Positions 6,832 to 14,063 of a stretch of 15,764 bases of DNA are shown one piece after another. The stretch comes from Nitrospirota bacterium (lineage in GTDB: Bacteria; Nitrospirota; Thermodesulfovibrionia; Thermodesulfovibrionales; JdFR-88): the NCBI GenBank assembly GCA_021812785.1, contig JAKAMR010000066.1, positions 1-15,764 on the forward strand, read 5' to 3'. The position numbers and the translations under genes were made by a program. Numbering within the stretch: the first letter of the stretch is position 1; the number at the start of each line of letters is the position of its first letter. Below the pieces are notes generated by a model, which saw only the letters and a program-made list of their open reading frames with translations, did not search any database and was not told the DNA's origin.

Positions 6832-7399
6832 AGAACCATTTGGAAGGGCCCGGCTGCCTTGCGGGCACGTTTTGGACCCTCACGGAAGCGGCTTCATGGA
6901 GCTGGAAATTTTTGAGGTAATACGCGGCAAGTTTCCGTGACTTGAGCACGATCAGGTTCTCGGCGTTGTAGTGCTCCCCCGCCTTTGTCCAGTTCATGCT
7001 GCCAGTGATCACCGTGTTGCCGTCTATGATCATCACCTTGTCATGAAATATGCCCGCCTCCCTGTCCACATAAACTGGTACGCCCCGTTCAATGAGCATG
7101 CGGACTTCGTAAGGCAGCCTTTCTTCCTCGTCTCGGTCCATTACGACCTGCACATCCACGCCGCGCCTCCTGGCCCGCAACAGGGCCTTGGCGATAGGGG
7201 CGGACGTAAAACTGTAGGACATTACCCAGACGCTGCCCGATGCCTGATCGATGCGGTTTACAACCAGCCTTGTGCAGCCGCCGTTGGGTGAGAAGCAAAG
7301 GCCTGTCACATCCACCGGCAGGGCAAGTGCGGTTTTAAAGTTAAAAAAGGAAAAAAGCAGGGTAGCGGCCAGCACAGACAAAAAAAGGGCGCGCTTCAT
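6818..7399 (-). CDS. Secreted phospholipase D-like nuclease (Nuc family)
   Basis: A small single-HKD protein resembling the periplasmic endonuclease Nuc (EndA of pKM101); members with one HKD motif act as dimers. Numbering is from a GTG one codon upstream at 7402. A signal peptide spans about 1-27, with likely cleavage after A-L-A. The fold starts with LCFSPNGGCT and SYSFTSAPIAKALLRA. The catalytic motif is His120-x-Lys122-x4-Asp127 followed by Gly134-Ser135-x-Asn137. I chose ATG 7399, which shares one base with the TGA of the upstream pseudouridine synthase; using GTG 7402 the overlap is 4 bases. Either way translation is probably coupled. It is the last gene of the long minus-strand operon. 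Substrate (DNA, RNA or lipid) cannot be fixed from sequence; non-specific nuclease is most likely by similarity. Confidence 0.85.
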   Translation of the reverse strand: MKRALFLSVLAATLLFSFFNFKTALALPVDVTGLCFSPNGGCTRLVVNRIDQASGSVWVMSYSFTSAPIAKALLRARRRGVDVQVVMDRDEEERLPYEVRMLIERGVPVYVDREAGIFHDKVMIIDGNTVITGSMNWTKAGEHYNAENLIVLKSRKLAAYYLKNFQLHEAASVRVQNVPARQPGPSKWFFKKW

Positions 7400-8325
7400 C
7401 ACTGATCGGCCTCCAGCCTTTCAAGCATTTCCGCCATGTCGGGCGGCAGCGGGGCCTCAAATTCCATGGGTTCCCCCGTGACCGGATGAATGAAACCAAG
7501 GGTCTTTGCGTGAAGCATCTGCCTGGGGACCATGACCTTGCGCCCGCCAAGCTCTATGGAGGTCTTCCGCCCGTATGTCCTGTCTCCCAGCACGGGATGG
7601 CCCAGGGAGGCAAGATGCACCCTTATCTGGTGCGTCCTGCCGGTGCCGAGCACCGCCTGGATAAGGCTGGCGTTTCTGAATCTCCGCAGTGCCTTCCACC
7701 TGGTCACGGCCTCTTTTCCTCTCCTGGTGCGGGTGGACATTTTTTTCCTGTCAGTCCCGGAGCGGCCTATGGCAAGCGTTATAGTGCCTTCGTTTTCTTT
7801 GGGCGCGCCCCATATGAGCGCCTCATACATGCGCTTGATCGAGCGGGTCCTGAACTGCTCAAGGAGTCCGTAGTACGCATTGTCTTCCAGCGCCACGACC
7901 ATGAGGCCGCTTGTGTCCTTATCCAGCCTGTGCACGACGCCCGGCCGCAGGGGGCCGCCTATTGACGCAAGCTTCCCCGTATGGTGTGCCAGGACGTTTA
8001 AAAGGGTCCCTTCCGGGTGGCCGGCCCCCGGATACACCACCATGCCCGCGGGCTTGTCAACAACGGCCAGGTAATCGTCCACATAGGCAAGGGACAAAGG
8101 CTGAGGCTCCGGCTTCAGGACGTCCTGCGAGGGGCCGGGGACCTCCACTTCCACTACCGCGTTTTCTCCCGGTTTTTCTCCCGCCTTTGCAGCGGGGGTT
8201 CCGTTCACAAGGACCTTCCCAAGGCCGATGAGCCTTTTGGCCTGGGACCGGGTGATCCCCGCCCTTGCCGCCACCAGGGTGTCAAGCCGTTGGGTCTCGT
8301 CACCCGGCTGGAGCGTGAAATGCAT
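7399..8325 (-). CDS. rluD: RluD-type 23S rRNA pseudouridine synthase
   Basis: A 308-residue RluA/RluD-family enzyme that isomerises uridine to pseudouridine in RNA; RluD itself modifies 23S helix 69. An N-terminal S4 RNA-binding domain (about 13-62: RLDTLVAARAGITRSQAKRL, then KVLVNG) is followed by the catalytic domain, with HRLDKDTSGL around catalytic Asp135. Later motifs (GTGRTHQIRVHLASLGHPVLGD) are typical. The frame is open 35 codons further upstream to 8430, but that would overlap rapZ deeply. ATG 8325 begins two bases after the rapZ stop and places the S4 domain as expected, so I prefer it. RluD, RluC and RluA types are not always separable by eye; the S4 domain and length favour RluD or a close paralogue. 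Confidence 0.88.
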   Translation of the reverse strand: MHFTLQPGDETQRLDTLVAARAGITRSQAKRLIGLGKVLVNGTPAAKAGEKPGENAVVEVEVPGPSQDVLKPEPQPLSLAYVDDYLAVVDKPAGMVVYPGAGHPEGTLLNVLAHHTGKLASIGGPLRPGVVHRLDKDTSGLMVVALEDNAYYGLLEQFRTRSIKRMYEALIWGAPKENEGTITLAIGRSGTDRKKMSTRTRRGKEAVTRWKALRRFRNASLIQAVLGTGRTHQIRVHLASLGHPVLGDRTYGRKTSIELGGRKVMVPRQMLHAKTLGFIHPVTGEPMEFEAPLPPDMAEMLERLEADQ

Positions 8326-8327
8326 TC

Positions 8328-9284
8328 TTACAAGTCTCTGTGGGAAACGTTTACAGGCACGCCCGGCTTTGCCAGTCTGGCGGCCATTATCTCCGCCAGG
8401 ACCGGTGAGCGGTGTCTTCCGCCGGTGCACCCTATCGCGATGGTAAGAGAGGACTTTCCTTCACCCATATATTGCGGGATGAGAAACTGCAGAAGGTCTT
8501 CGAGTCTTTTTATGAAGTCCATGGCAAGCGGCTGGGCGGTGACAAATTTTTTTACCGGCTCGTCGAGCCCCGAGAGGCTCTTGAGCTCATCAACGAAAAA
8601 AGGGTTGGGCAGGAACCTGGCATCGAAGACGAGGTCCGCGTTCTGGGGCACCCCGAACTTGAACCCGAAGGAAGTGACCAGCACCCGGAAGCCGGAGCCT
8701 TTAAGGCCAAGGAGAGAAGTTATCAGTGCCCGGAGCTGATGCGGGGTCAGTGCCGTGGTGTCGATGATCCTGTCGGCCTGCTCCCGCATGGACCTGAGGA
8801 CAACCATTTCGGTATCGATGCTGTCCTCGATGCTCTCGCCATGGAGAGGGTGGGGCCTCCTGGACTCCTTGAACCTGCGTATTATGACGTCCCTTGAGGC
8901 CTCCAGGAAGATGATCATTATCCTGTGGCTTTTGCGCAGGGAGTCGATGGCGGCATCCATTCCCTGGAGAAACCCGCGTTCCCTTATGTCTATCCCTATC
9001 CCCACGTTGGCCACGTCTTTCCTGTCCGCGGCCACTTTCGCGAACTCTTCAATGAACTCCGGTGGAAGGTTGTCAACGCAAAAAAAACCGCTGTCCTCTA
9101 TGGCCCTCAGAGCCAGAGTCTTGCCGGAGCCTGAAAGCCCCGTAATTACTACTATAAACGGCTTTTTTCCCGGATGCTCCTGGATATTTCCGCCTTCCTT
9201 CCCGGGCTTTCCCTTTTTTGCGCGGGCATCATTTTGTCGGTTCGATGAGGCCGTAATTGCCGTCATTGCGTTTGTAAATAACAT
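8328..9284 (-). CDS. rapZ: RNase adapter / nucleotide-binding protein RapZ (YvcJ family)
   Basis: In E. coli, RapZ guides RNase E to the GlmZ small RNA and so tunes glucosamine-6-phosphate synthesis; YvcJ in Bacillus binds nucleotides. Visible motifs are the Walker A GLSGSGKT (49-56), FFCVDNLPPEF, the segment VGIGIDIRER, and the C-terminal GCTGGRHRSPVLAE (285-298). The usual protein starts just before Walker A. Here the only in-frame ATG/GTG/TTG candidates are ATG 9284 and ATG 9266, so there is a Lys/Gly-rich N-terminal extension of about 35-42 residues. The gene overlaps hpf by 56 (or 38) bases. Neither candidate has a good ribosome site, which suggests coupling to hpf translation. The neighbouring ptsN or hprK seen in many rpoN clusters is absent. 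Confidence 0.92.
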   Translation of the reverse strand: MLFTNAMTAITASSNRQNDARAKKGKPGKEGGNIQEHPGKKPFIVVITGLSGSGKTLALRAIEDSGFFCVDNLPPEFIEEFAKVAADRKDVANVGIGIDIRERGFLQGMDAAIDSLRKSHRIMIIFLEASRDVIIRRFKESRRPHPLHGESIEDSIDTEMVVLRSMREQADRIIDTTALTPHQLRALITSLLGLKGSGFRVLVTSFGFKFGVPQNADLVFDARFLPNPFFVDELKSLSGLDEPVKKFVTAQPLAMDFIKRLEDLLQFLIPQYMGEGKSSLTIAIGCTGGRHRSPVLAEIMAARLAKPGVPVNVSHRDL

Positions 9285-9750
9285 TTATCTGCCCGGTTGA
9301 GGCATCGGTGAAGATGAAAAAGTTCTTGTCCAGAAGCTCCATCTGAAGGGAGGCCTCCTCCGGGGTCATCGGTTTTATGCCGAAGCGCTTGGTTTTTATT
9401 ATCCTGCCGCCTTCATCCACGGGGGCGGAAGCGCCCACGGCGGTCTTGTCGCTTTCGCCTTTCCTGTGGGAGGTGAGCTTCCCTTTGTATTTCTTGACCT
9501 GCATGTCCAGCTTGTCTATCACCTCATCGATGGAGGAATAGATGTCCCCGGTGGAGCTTTCCGCCCATATAAGGATGCCGTTTACGTTTAACAGTATCTC
9601 CGCCTTATGGACGTTCTTCTCCAGGATAAGGGTGACCTTCGCTTCCGATACGTTAGTCAGATACCGGTCGAATTTCGCGACCTTTTCCTCCGCGTAATTT
9701 TTCAGCGCCGGGGTAAGTTCAAGATGCCTTGCAGACGTTACTATGTTCAT
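9229..9750 (-). CDS. hpf: Long-form ribosome hibernation promoting factor
   Basis: HPF binds the 30S decoding channel; the long form also dimerises 70S ribosomes through its C-terminal domain. Residues 1-95 are the S30AE/RaiA fold (MNIVTSARHLELTPALKNY..., SSIDEVIDKLDMQVKKYK). A charged linker follows, then the C-terminal dimerisation domain at 121-171 (KRFGIKPMTPEEA, FFIFTDASTGQINVIYKR, YGLIEP). The length of 173 fits the long form. The start at 9750 has AGGAGGG about 10 bases upstream. The 181-base leader separating it from rpoN consists of two repeat copies holding two short frames; the last one overlaps the hpf start as ATGA. Position after rpoN is conserved in many bacteria. Confidence 0.95.
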   Translation of the reverse strand: MNIVTSARHLELTPALKNYAEEKVAKFDRYLTNVSEAKVTLILEKNVHKAEILLNVNGILIWAESSTGDIYSSIDEVIDKLDMQVKKYKGKLTSHRKGESDKTAVGASAPVDEGGRIIKTKRFGIKPMTPEEASLQMELLDKNFFIFTDASTGQINVIYKRNDGNYGLIEPTK

Positions 9751-9854
9751 TTCAAAATTTCCCTCCTGGATTTATGCCCTGCGGGCATCGAATGTAAGGT
9801 ATCAACATTGATTGCATTCACTCGCTTGCCCTTTGGGGTACGCTCGCTATCCAT
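9747..9854 (-). CDS. Repeat-derived short frame overlapping the hpf start (35 codons)
   Basis: From ATG 9854 the frame reads MDSERTPKGKRVNAINVDT and on to TGA at 9749-9747, which overlaps the hpf ATG in the ATGA pattern. Its own start lies one base after the stop of the preceding short frame, and the hairpin arm GCAGGG 6 bases upstream could serve as a ribosome site. Its 3' part encodes the hpf Shine-Dalgarno sequence. It may be a coupling leader peptide rather than a functional protein, or it may be chance within a repeat. Confidence 0.3.
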   Translation of the reverse strand: MDSERTPKGKRVNAINVDTLHSMPAGHKSRREILK

Positions 9855-9857
9855 TTT
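9774..9857 (-). repeat. Hairpin repeat, copy B (84 bases)
   Basis: Plus strand: palindrome ATGCCC-TGC-GGGCAT (9774-9788), CGAATGTAAGG, a spacer, ACTCGCTTGCCC, then TACGCTCGCTATCCATTTT. Copy C follows directly. In this copy GAATGTAA (9790-9797) can also pair with TTGCATTC (9812-9819), using one G-T pair. It lies in the leader of hpf. Confidence 0.75.
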
Positions 9858-9930
9858 ATGCCCTGCGGGCATCGAATGTAAGGATTTTAATTATTTGACT
9901 CGCTCGCTCCAAAGTACGCTCGCTATCCAT
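9856..9930 (-). CDS. Repeat-derived short frame directly after rpoN (24 codons)
   Basis: ATG at 9930 lies one base after the rpoN TAA. The frame reads MDSERTLERASQIIKILTFD and ends ARRA-TAA at 9856; the next short frame starts one base later. The first six codons encode the same residues as in that next frame because both come from tandem repeat copies. No clear ribosome site precedes it, so translation would depend on termination at rpoN. Confidence 0.25.
   Translation of the reverse strand: MDSERTLERASQIIKILTFDARRA
9858..9930 (-). repeat. Hairpin repeat, copy C (73 bases)
   Basis: The palindrome ATGCCC-TGC-GGGCAT (9858-9872) and CGAATGTAAGG are identical to copy B. The spacer differs, and the unit ends ACTCGCTCGCT, CCAAAG, TACGCTCGCTATCCAT one base short of the rpoN stop codon. 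Palindrome-to-palindrome distance to copy B is 84 bases. Confidence 0.75.
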
Positions 9931-9931
9931 A

Positions 9932-11395
9932 TTATTGATTGAACCGCTTTCTCTGGCTCTGAGGCGCTATCTTGAGCTCATTACGGTATTTTGCGACGGT
10001 CCGTCTTGCTATCTCTATCCCGCTGCCTTTGCATAAGGCCACGATTTCCTGGTCGCTTAAGGGTTTTTGAGTGTCTTCCTCCAACACCATCTTTTTTATC
10101 AGGTCCTTGACCGATGTGGAGGAGACCTTACCGTTGCTGCCCTGCACTCCGCCCGAGAAAAAGAATTTAAGGCTGAAAAGCCCGCGGTCGCAGGCCAGGT
10201 ACTTGCTTGAGGTGGCCCTGCTTATGGTGCTTTCATGCAGCCCGAGCTCTGTTGCCATGTCCCTCAGGTTAAGGGGTTTTAACTGGCTTCTCCCTTTTTC
10301 AAAGAAATCGCGCTGGAAATTCAGTATGCTTTCCGCGACCTTGTATATGGTTCTGTTCCTCTGGTCCAGGCTCTTTAACAGCCATTTCGCCTGGTTCAGT
10401 TTTTCATCGATGAACTGCTTTTCCTCTTTTTGGAGGCTGTTTTTCTGGGAGATGAGCTTTTTGTAAAGGTGCGTGAGCCTGAGCTTGGGCAGCCCCTCAT
10501 CATTAAGGATTATGTGGAACTCTCCCTCGCTCTTCACGACGAACACATCGGGTGTTACATAAACCGGGCTGGCGTTGGAATAGTTCCTCCCGGGCTTCGG
10601 CTCCAGTTTCTCTATCACCTTGACGGCGGCAAGGACCTCATCGGTTCCGCAGTTATACTGTTTTGCGATCTGGTTGTATCTTTTTTTCTCAAGGTCGTGG
10701 AGGTTATTCGTGATCAGGGACTCTACCAGGCTTCCCCGGAGGCCCAGGCTGTCCAGCTGCAAGAGAAGGCATTCCTGCAGGTCCCGGGCGCCGACCCCCG
10801 TGGGATCGAAACTCTGGACGAGTTTCAGTACCTGTCCGGCCTCTTCCACGGTGCAGCCCGCCATGCCCGCGATGTCCTCGACAGTGGCTTGCAGGTATCC
10901 GTTCTCATCAAGGTTCCCGATCACCACCTCCGCGGCTTCCCTGATCCTGCCTTCTACCGGGGAGAGCCTTAATTGCCACAGCAGATGGTCCTGCAGGTCG
11001 CCTTCCTTGCTTACGAAGCTCTCAAAAGAGGGCTGCGCGACGGTGCCGGGATTGAAGTAACCCAGGTCTCTCCCGTCGAACCCACGCTCCTCAAAATAAT
11101 CGTCTGTTTCGGTCATGTTCATGAGCTTTTCAAGCGGGGCTTCGGAATAGTCGGATTCCGGCTCCTGTTCAAGCCCTGACTCAGCCTCCGCCGCCTCGCG
11201 GCCTTCGGGGTCCTCGTCCAGGGAAGCGATCTCTTCAGCCACTTCCTCCAGAAAAGGGTTTTCCATAAGCTCGTTGGTCAGGGACTGGGAAAGTTCCAAC
11301 TGGGGCATCTGCAGGAGTTTGATCGCTTGCTGAAGCTGGGGGGTAAGGATAAGCTTCTGAAGGAGCCTTATTTCAAGACGGTTATCGAGCGCCAT
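9932..11395 (-). CDS. rpoN: RNA polymerase sigma-54 factor
   Basis: A 487-residue RpoN, normal length. Region I (1-50) is Gln/Leu-rich (LILTPQLQQAIKLLQMP, LELSQSLTNELMENPFLEE). A very acidic region II spans about 50-115. Core-binding and HTH regions follow (LNLRDMATELGLHESTISRA). The C-terminal RpoN box ARRTVAKYR at 463-471, which reads the -24 element, is intact. The start at 11395 lies two bases after the lptB stop, the usual lptB-rpoN arrangement. I find no convincing sigma-54 promoter (TGGCAC-N5-TTGCW) in this window, so its targets lie elsewhere. Confidence 0.97.
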   Translation of the reverse strand: MALDNRLEIRLLQKLILTPQLQQAIKLLQMPQLELSQSLTNELMENPFLEEVAEEIASLDEDPEGREAAEAESGLEQEPESDYSEAPLEKLMNMTETDDYFEERGFDGRDLGYFNPGTVAQPSFESFVSKEGDLQDHLLWQLRLSPVEGRIREAAEVVIGNLDENGYLQATVEDIAGMAGCTVEEAGQVLKLVQSFDPTGVGARDLQECLLLQLDSLGLRGSLVESLITNNLHDLEKKRYNQIAKQYNCGTDEVLAAVKVIEKLEPKPGRNYSNASPVYVTPDVFVVKSEGEFHIILNDEGLPKLRLTHLYKKLISQKNSLQKEEKQFIDEKLNQAKWLLKSLDQRNRTIYKVAESILNFQRDFFEKGRSQLKPLNLRDMATELGLHESTISRATSSKYLACDRGLFSLKFFFSGGVQGSNGKVSSTSVKDLIKKMVLEEDTQKPLSDQEIVALCKGSGIEIARRTVAKYRNELKIAPQSQRKRFNQ

Positions 11396-11397
11396 TT

Positions 11398-12132
11398 CTA
11401 GAGCCTGAATTCCTGCCCGAGATACGTTTCCCTGACCCTGGGTTCCGCGATGAGCTTTTCGGGGGTCCCTTCGAACAGGATCTTCCCGTCGCTTATTATG
11501 TAAGCCCTGTCCGTTATAGACAGCGTCTCCCTGACGTTGTGGTCGGTTATCAGTATCCCCAGGCCTTTGTCTTTTAAATATCCTAGCATCTTTTTCAATT
11601 CTATTATAGCAATTGGGTCGATCCCGGTGAAAGGTTCGTCGAACAGCATGAAGCCGGGCCCTGTAGCTATGGAGCGGGCTATTTCGGTCCTCCGCCGTTC
11701 GCCGCCCGAAAGCCTGAACCCTTCACGTTCGGCAAAATTGCCAAGATTGAACTCGGCCAGGAGAGTGTCCACCCGGTCCTCTATTTCTGCCTTTCCCCGG
11801 CCGTTGGTTATCTCAAGGACCGAGCGCAGGTTCTCCCTCACCGTAAGTTTTCTGAATATGGAAGGCTCCTGCGGGAGATAGCTTATGCCCTTGCGCGCCC
11901 TCTGGTACATGGGCATAAAGCTGATGTCCTCGCCGTCAAGCTCCACCTTGCCACCCTCCGGCCTGAGCAGGCCCGCAATCACATAGAAGCTCGTGGTCTT
12001 GCCGGCCCCGTTCGGACCAAGAAGGCCCACCGTCTCGCCGGAGCGCACCTCCACGCTTATGCCTTTCACCACGGTGCGGCGGCCGTATTTTTTGGTGATA
12101 TCCGTTGCCTTGAGGACGCGTTTTTCCGTCAT
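11398..12132 (-). CDS. lptB: LPS export ABC transporter ATPase LptB
   Basis: The cytoplasmic ATPase of the LptB2FG complex, which extracts LPS from the inner membrane and drives it over the LptC-LptA bridge. The 244 residues carry Walker A GPNGAGKTT (39-47), Q-loop Gln88 (YLPQEPSIF, typical of LptB), signature LSGGE (141-145), Walker B FMLFDE (161-166) and switch His198 (LITDHNVRE). The start overlaps the lptA stop by 4 bases (ATGA) and its stop is two bases from rpoN. lptF and lptG are not in the window. Confidence 0.97.
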   Translation of the reverse strand: MTEKRVLKATDITKKYGRRTVVKGISVEVRSGETVGLLGPNGAGKTTSFYVIAGLLRPEGGKVELDGEDISFMPMYQRARKGISYLPQEPSIFRKLTVRENLRSVLEITNGRGKAEIEDRVDTLLAEFNLGNFAEREGFRLSGGERRRTEIARSIATGPGFMLFDEPFTGIDPIAIIELKKMLGYLKDKGLGILITDHNVRETLSITDRAYIISDGKILFEGTPEKLIAEPRVRETYLGQEFRL

Positions 12133-12638
12133 TTTCCTTCTATGTAGACCTTGCTGTTTTTGACGTCCATCTTGTCCGTGGAGACATAGTAGGTAATGGT
12201 TGTTCCGGTGACCTCGGTCCTGGCCTGGACTATCTTCGGATTTTCGCTGAAAAGTATGCTGTCGCTGGCCTTGTCAAAATGAGCCTGCCCCGCGGTCACC
12301 ACGCGTCCTTCCTTGATGAGCTTCACGCTGCCTTTTGCGTCTATGGTCTTCACCCCGCCCACTTCATTGTAGTGCACCACCATCTTGTCCGCGAACAGCT
12401 CCATGCCGTCATTTTTGGCCGCCACCCTTCCTTCGAAAACGGCGGTATGAGTGGACTGGTCCGCGGAAAGCGTATCGGAGGTTATAATGATAGGCCCTTT
12501 TTTTACGGTTGCCCCGGTTTTTCCCTGCCCCTGGGAGGCAGCCTGAGCCCAGATATTTTGTCCGGGCCAAAGGGAAACAAAGGAAAAAACCATAAGCAGC
12601 ATAAAGACAAATATGCTAGTAAAAGATCGCCTTGACAT
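12129..12638 (-). CDS. lptA: LPS transport periplasmic protein LptA
   Basis: LptA forms the periplasmic beta-jellyroll bridge for LPS. A signal peptide (about 1-33, hydrophobic core IFVFMLLMVFSFVSL, cleavage near W-A-Q-A) is followed by an OstA-like domain: GPIIITSDTLSADQSTHTAVF, then GRVAAKNDGMELFADKMVVH and VTGTTITYYV. Length 169 is usual. The start lies inside the end of lptC (23-base overlap), with GGACAGGA just upstream. Operon position between lptC and lptB supports the call. Confidence 0.93.
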   Translation of the reverse strand: MSRRSFTSIFVFMLLMVFSFVSLWPGQNIWAQAASQGQGKTGATVKKGPIIITSDTLSADQSTHTAVFEGRVAAKNDGMELFADKMVVHYNEVGGVKTIDAKGSVKLIKEGRVVTAGQAHFDKASDSILFSENPKIVQARTEVTGTTITYYVSTDKMDVKNSKVYIEGK

Positions 12639-13149
12639 TCCTGTCCAACCTCACATTTTTTTTCTGATTTGCCTCGAGTCCGCGGCCCTGTATCATGATA
12701 CCTTTTTTCCTGAGCAGGACCATATCGTTGCTTCCGGTATTGAGCTTTCCGCCCGGCACGATCTGCATGGAGCTGGTTTTAACATCGAACCCTTTTACCC
12801 GGCTGTTAATTTCCCCGGTCAGGGAAAGCATGCCGGTGTCCATGTCATATTGCCCCCCGGTGGCCGTAAGCTGCGCATTTTCAGCGGGTATGTTTATCGC
12901 CACGCCGCTAAGGCTTGCAGTGCCTCCATCGCCGGAAAAAACCGCCTTCTTCGAGGTGGCGGACCATAGCGTCCTGCCGTCAACGATATTCAATACGTTT
13001 ATATCTGACAGCGAGGAGCGGTATTCCGCCTGTTTCTGCGGGCCGGGTTCATTCGCCCTTTGCTTTATCGAAAACGCCGACAGGGCCGCTCCCAGAAGAA
13101 GCAGCGCCGGAAAGAATTTCCTTAATTGCGCCATGCTCACACCCGCCAT
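12616..13149 (-). CDS. lptC: LPS transport protein LptC
   Basis: A bitopic inner-membrane protein linking LptB2FG to LptA. A single N-terminal transmembrane segment at about 9-28 (KFFPALLLLGAALSAFSI) precedes a periplasmic beta-jellyroll domain; features such as LWSATSKKAVFSGDGGTASLSGV and QLTATGGQYD are typical of this poorly conserved family. Length 177 is normal. ATG 13149 lies one base after the aroE stop; ATG 13134 (MAQLRKFF) is an alternative. Sequence similarity alone is modest, but the position before lptA makes the call firm. Confidence 0.88.
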   Translation of the reverse strand: MAGVSMAQLRKFFPALLLLGAALSAFSIKQRANEPGPQKQAEYRSSLSDINVLNIVDGRTLWSATSKKAVFSGDGGTASLSGVAINIPAENAQLTATGGQYDMDTGMLSLTGEINSRVKGFDVKTSSMQIVPGGKLNTGSNDMVLLRKKGIMIQGRGLEANQKKNVRLDRNVKAIFY

Positions 13150-13150
13150 T

Positions 13151-13987
13151 TTAATGGCCTTGCATCCCCTTAAGCAGGGCTTCGCGCATCACTTCGTGCG
13201 GAGGGCGCACCCCGGTCCACAGCTCCTGGGCGAACACCCCTTGCCATAGCAGCATCCCAAGACCGTGGAAGGTCCTGAGCCCTGCCTTTTGGGCTTCCCG
13301 CAAAAAAGGTGTTTGCCTGTAAATGAGGTCGCCTGCCACCGCACCCGGCGCCAGTTTAAGAGGGTCCGCGGGCAGAGGGTCAGTTTCCTTGAGCCCAAGC
13401 GGAGTGGCATTAATCAGGATATCTATACCCTCCAGGTCAAGAACATCCCTGGCCGCCTCCACGTTTTTTTTGTTTCGTATCCTGTTCAGATCCCCGGCCA
13501 GTTTTTCTAGCTTCTCCTTGTCCAAGTCGAATATCTTTAACGTGCGGGCCTTTTCAGAAAGATAATAGCTGACAGCCCTCGATGCCCCTCCGGCCCCGCA
13601 GATAAGGATGTTTTTGCCTTTCCATTCGATCCCCTCTTCAGCCAGCAGTTGGATAAAACCCCTGCCGTCGGTGTTAAAGCCCTTCAGCCTCCCACCGTCA
13701 TTTACGATCGTATTTACAGCGCCGATAAACGCGGCTTCCTTGTCTATCTCATCCAGGAACGGGACAACCTTTTCCTTGTGGGGCACCGTAACGTTCACTC
13801 CCCTGATGCCCAGGGCCCGCACCGCCCTGACGGCGTCCTGCAGGTCTTCCGGTTTCACGTCAATGGCCAGGTAGCGGTAGTCCAGGCCGGTTCGCCCGAA
13901 TGCCGCGTTGTGCATCTGGGGCGAGAGGCTGTGCCCCACCGGGTGGCCGAAAAGGGCCAGAAGTTTTGTGCTCGCCGTTATTTCCAT
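13151..13987 (-). CDS. aroE: Shikimate 5-dehydrogenase
   Basis: AroE reduces 3-dehydroshikimate to shikimate with NADPH in the chorismate pathway. From ATG 13987 the protein has 278 residues. The substrate motif GHPVGHSLSPQMHNAAF holds Ser20 and Ser22. Catalytic Lys71 is in NVTVPHKEK, with Asn92 (GAVNT) and Asp107 (FNTDG). The nucleotide-binding loop is GAGGASRA from 131. The frame is open back to 14131, but those codons are low-complexity (Asn/Lys/Arg) and overlap the upstream gene. ATG 13987 aligns best with the family N-terminus; ATG 13999 gives a duplicated MEIT-MEIT. Neither has a clear Shine-Dalgarno sequence, so coupling to a short upstream frame is possible. Confidence 0.95.
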   Translation of the reverse strand: MEITASTKLLALFGHPVGHSLSPQMHNAAFGRTGLDYRYLAIDVKPEDLQDAVRAVRALGIRGVNVTVPHKEKVVPFLDEIDKEAAFIGAVNTIVNDGGRLKGFNTDGRGFIQLLAEEGIEWKGKNILICGAGGASRAVSYYLSEKARTLKIFDLDKEKLEKLAGDLNRIRNKKNVEAARDVLDLEGIDILINATPLGLKETDPLPADPLKLAPGAVAGDLIYRQTPFLREAQKAGLRTFHGLGMLLWQGVFAQELWTGVRPPHEVMREALLKGMQGH

Positions 13988-13989
13988 GG

Positions 13990-14061
13990 TTATTTCCATG
14001 CCGGCAAAAGGAAAAATTCTTTTTGGTTTTTTTCTGTTTTTGTTTCTGTTTTTGTTTCCAT
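13990..14061 (-). CDS. Possible 23-codon leader frame before aroE
   Basis: ATG 14061 lies two bases after the TGA of the upstream gene. The frame reads METKTETKTEKNQKEFFLLP and then AWK, ending with TAA at 13992-13990, two bases before aroE ATG 13987. The repetitive start reflects a 12-base tandem repeat. No ribosome site is obvious. It may be a chance frame in A-rich DNA, but it fits the tight junctions of the rest of the operon. Confidence 0.25.
   Translation of the reverse strand: METKTETKTEKNQKEFFLLPAWK
14031..14058. repeat. 12-base tandem repeat in the aroE leader
   Basis: The plus strand shows CTGTTTTTGTTT twice in a row (14034-14057), with partial units at both edges. On the transcribed strand it is an A-rich tract. 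Copy number could vary by slippage. Confidence 0.7.
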
Positions 14062-14063
14062 TC

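Noticed and set aside
8326..8430. Upstream extension of the RluD-type frame
   Set aside because: It would overlap rapZ by about 100 bases; ATG 8325 is two bases after the rapZ stop and fits the S4 domain start.
9607..9942. 111-codon plus-strand frame across the hpf start and the two repeats
   Set aside because: It repeats the same peptide (PAGIECK) because it reads through tandem repeat copies, and it is antisense to hpf.
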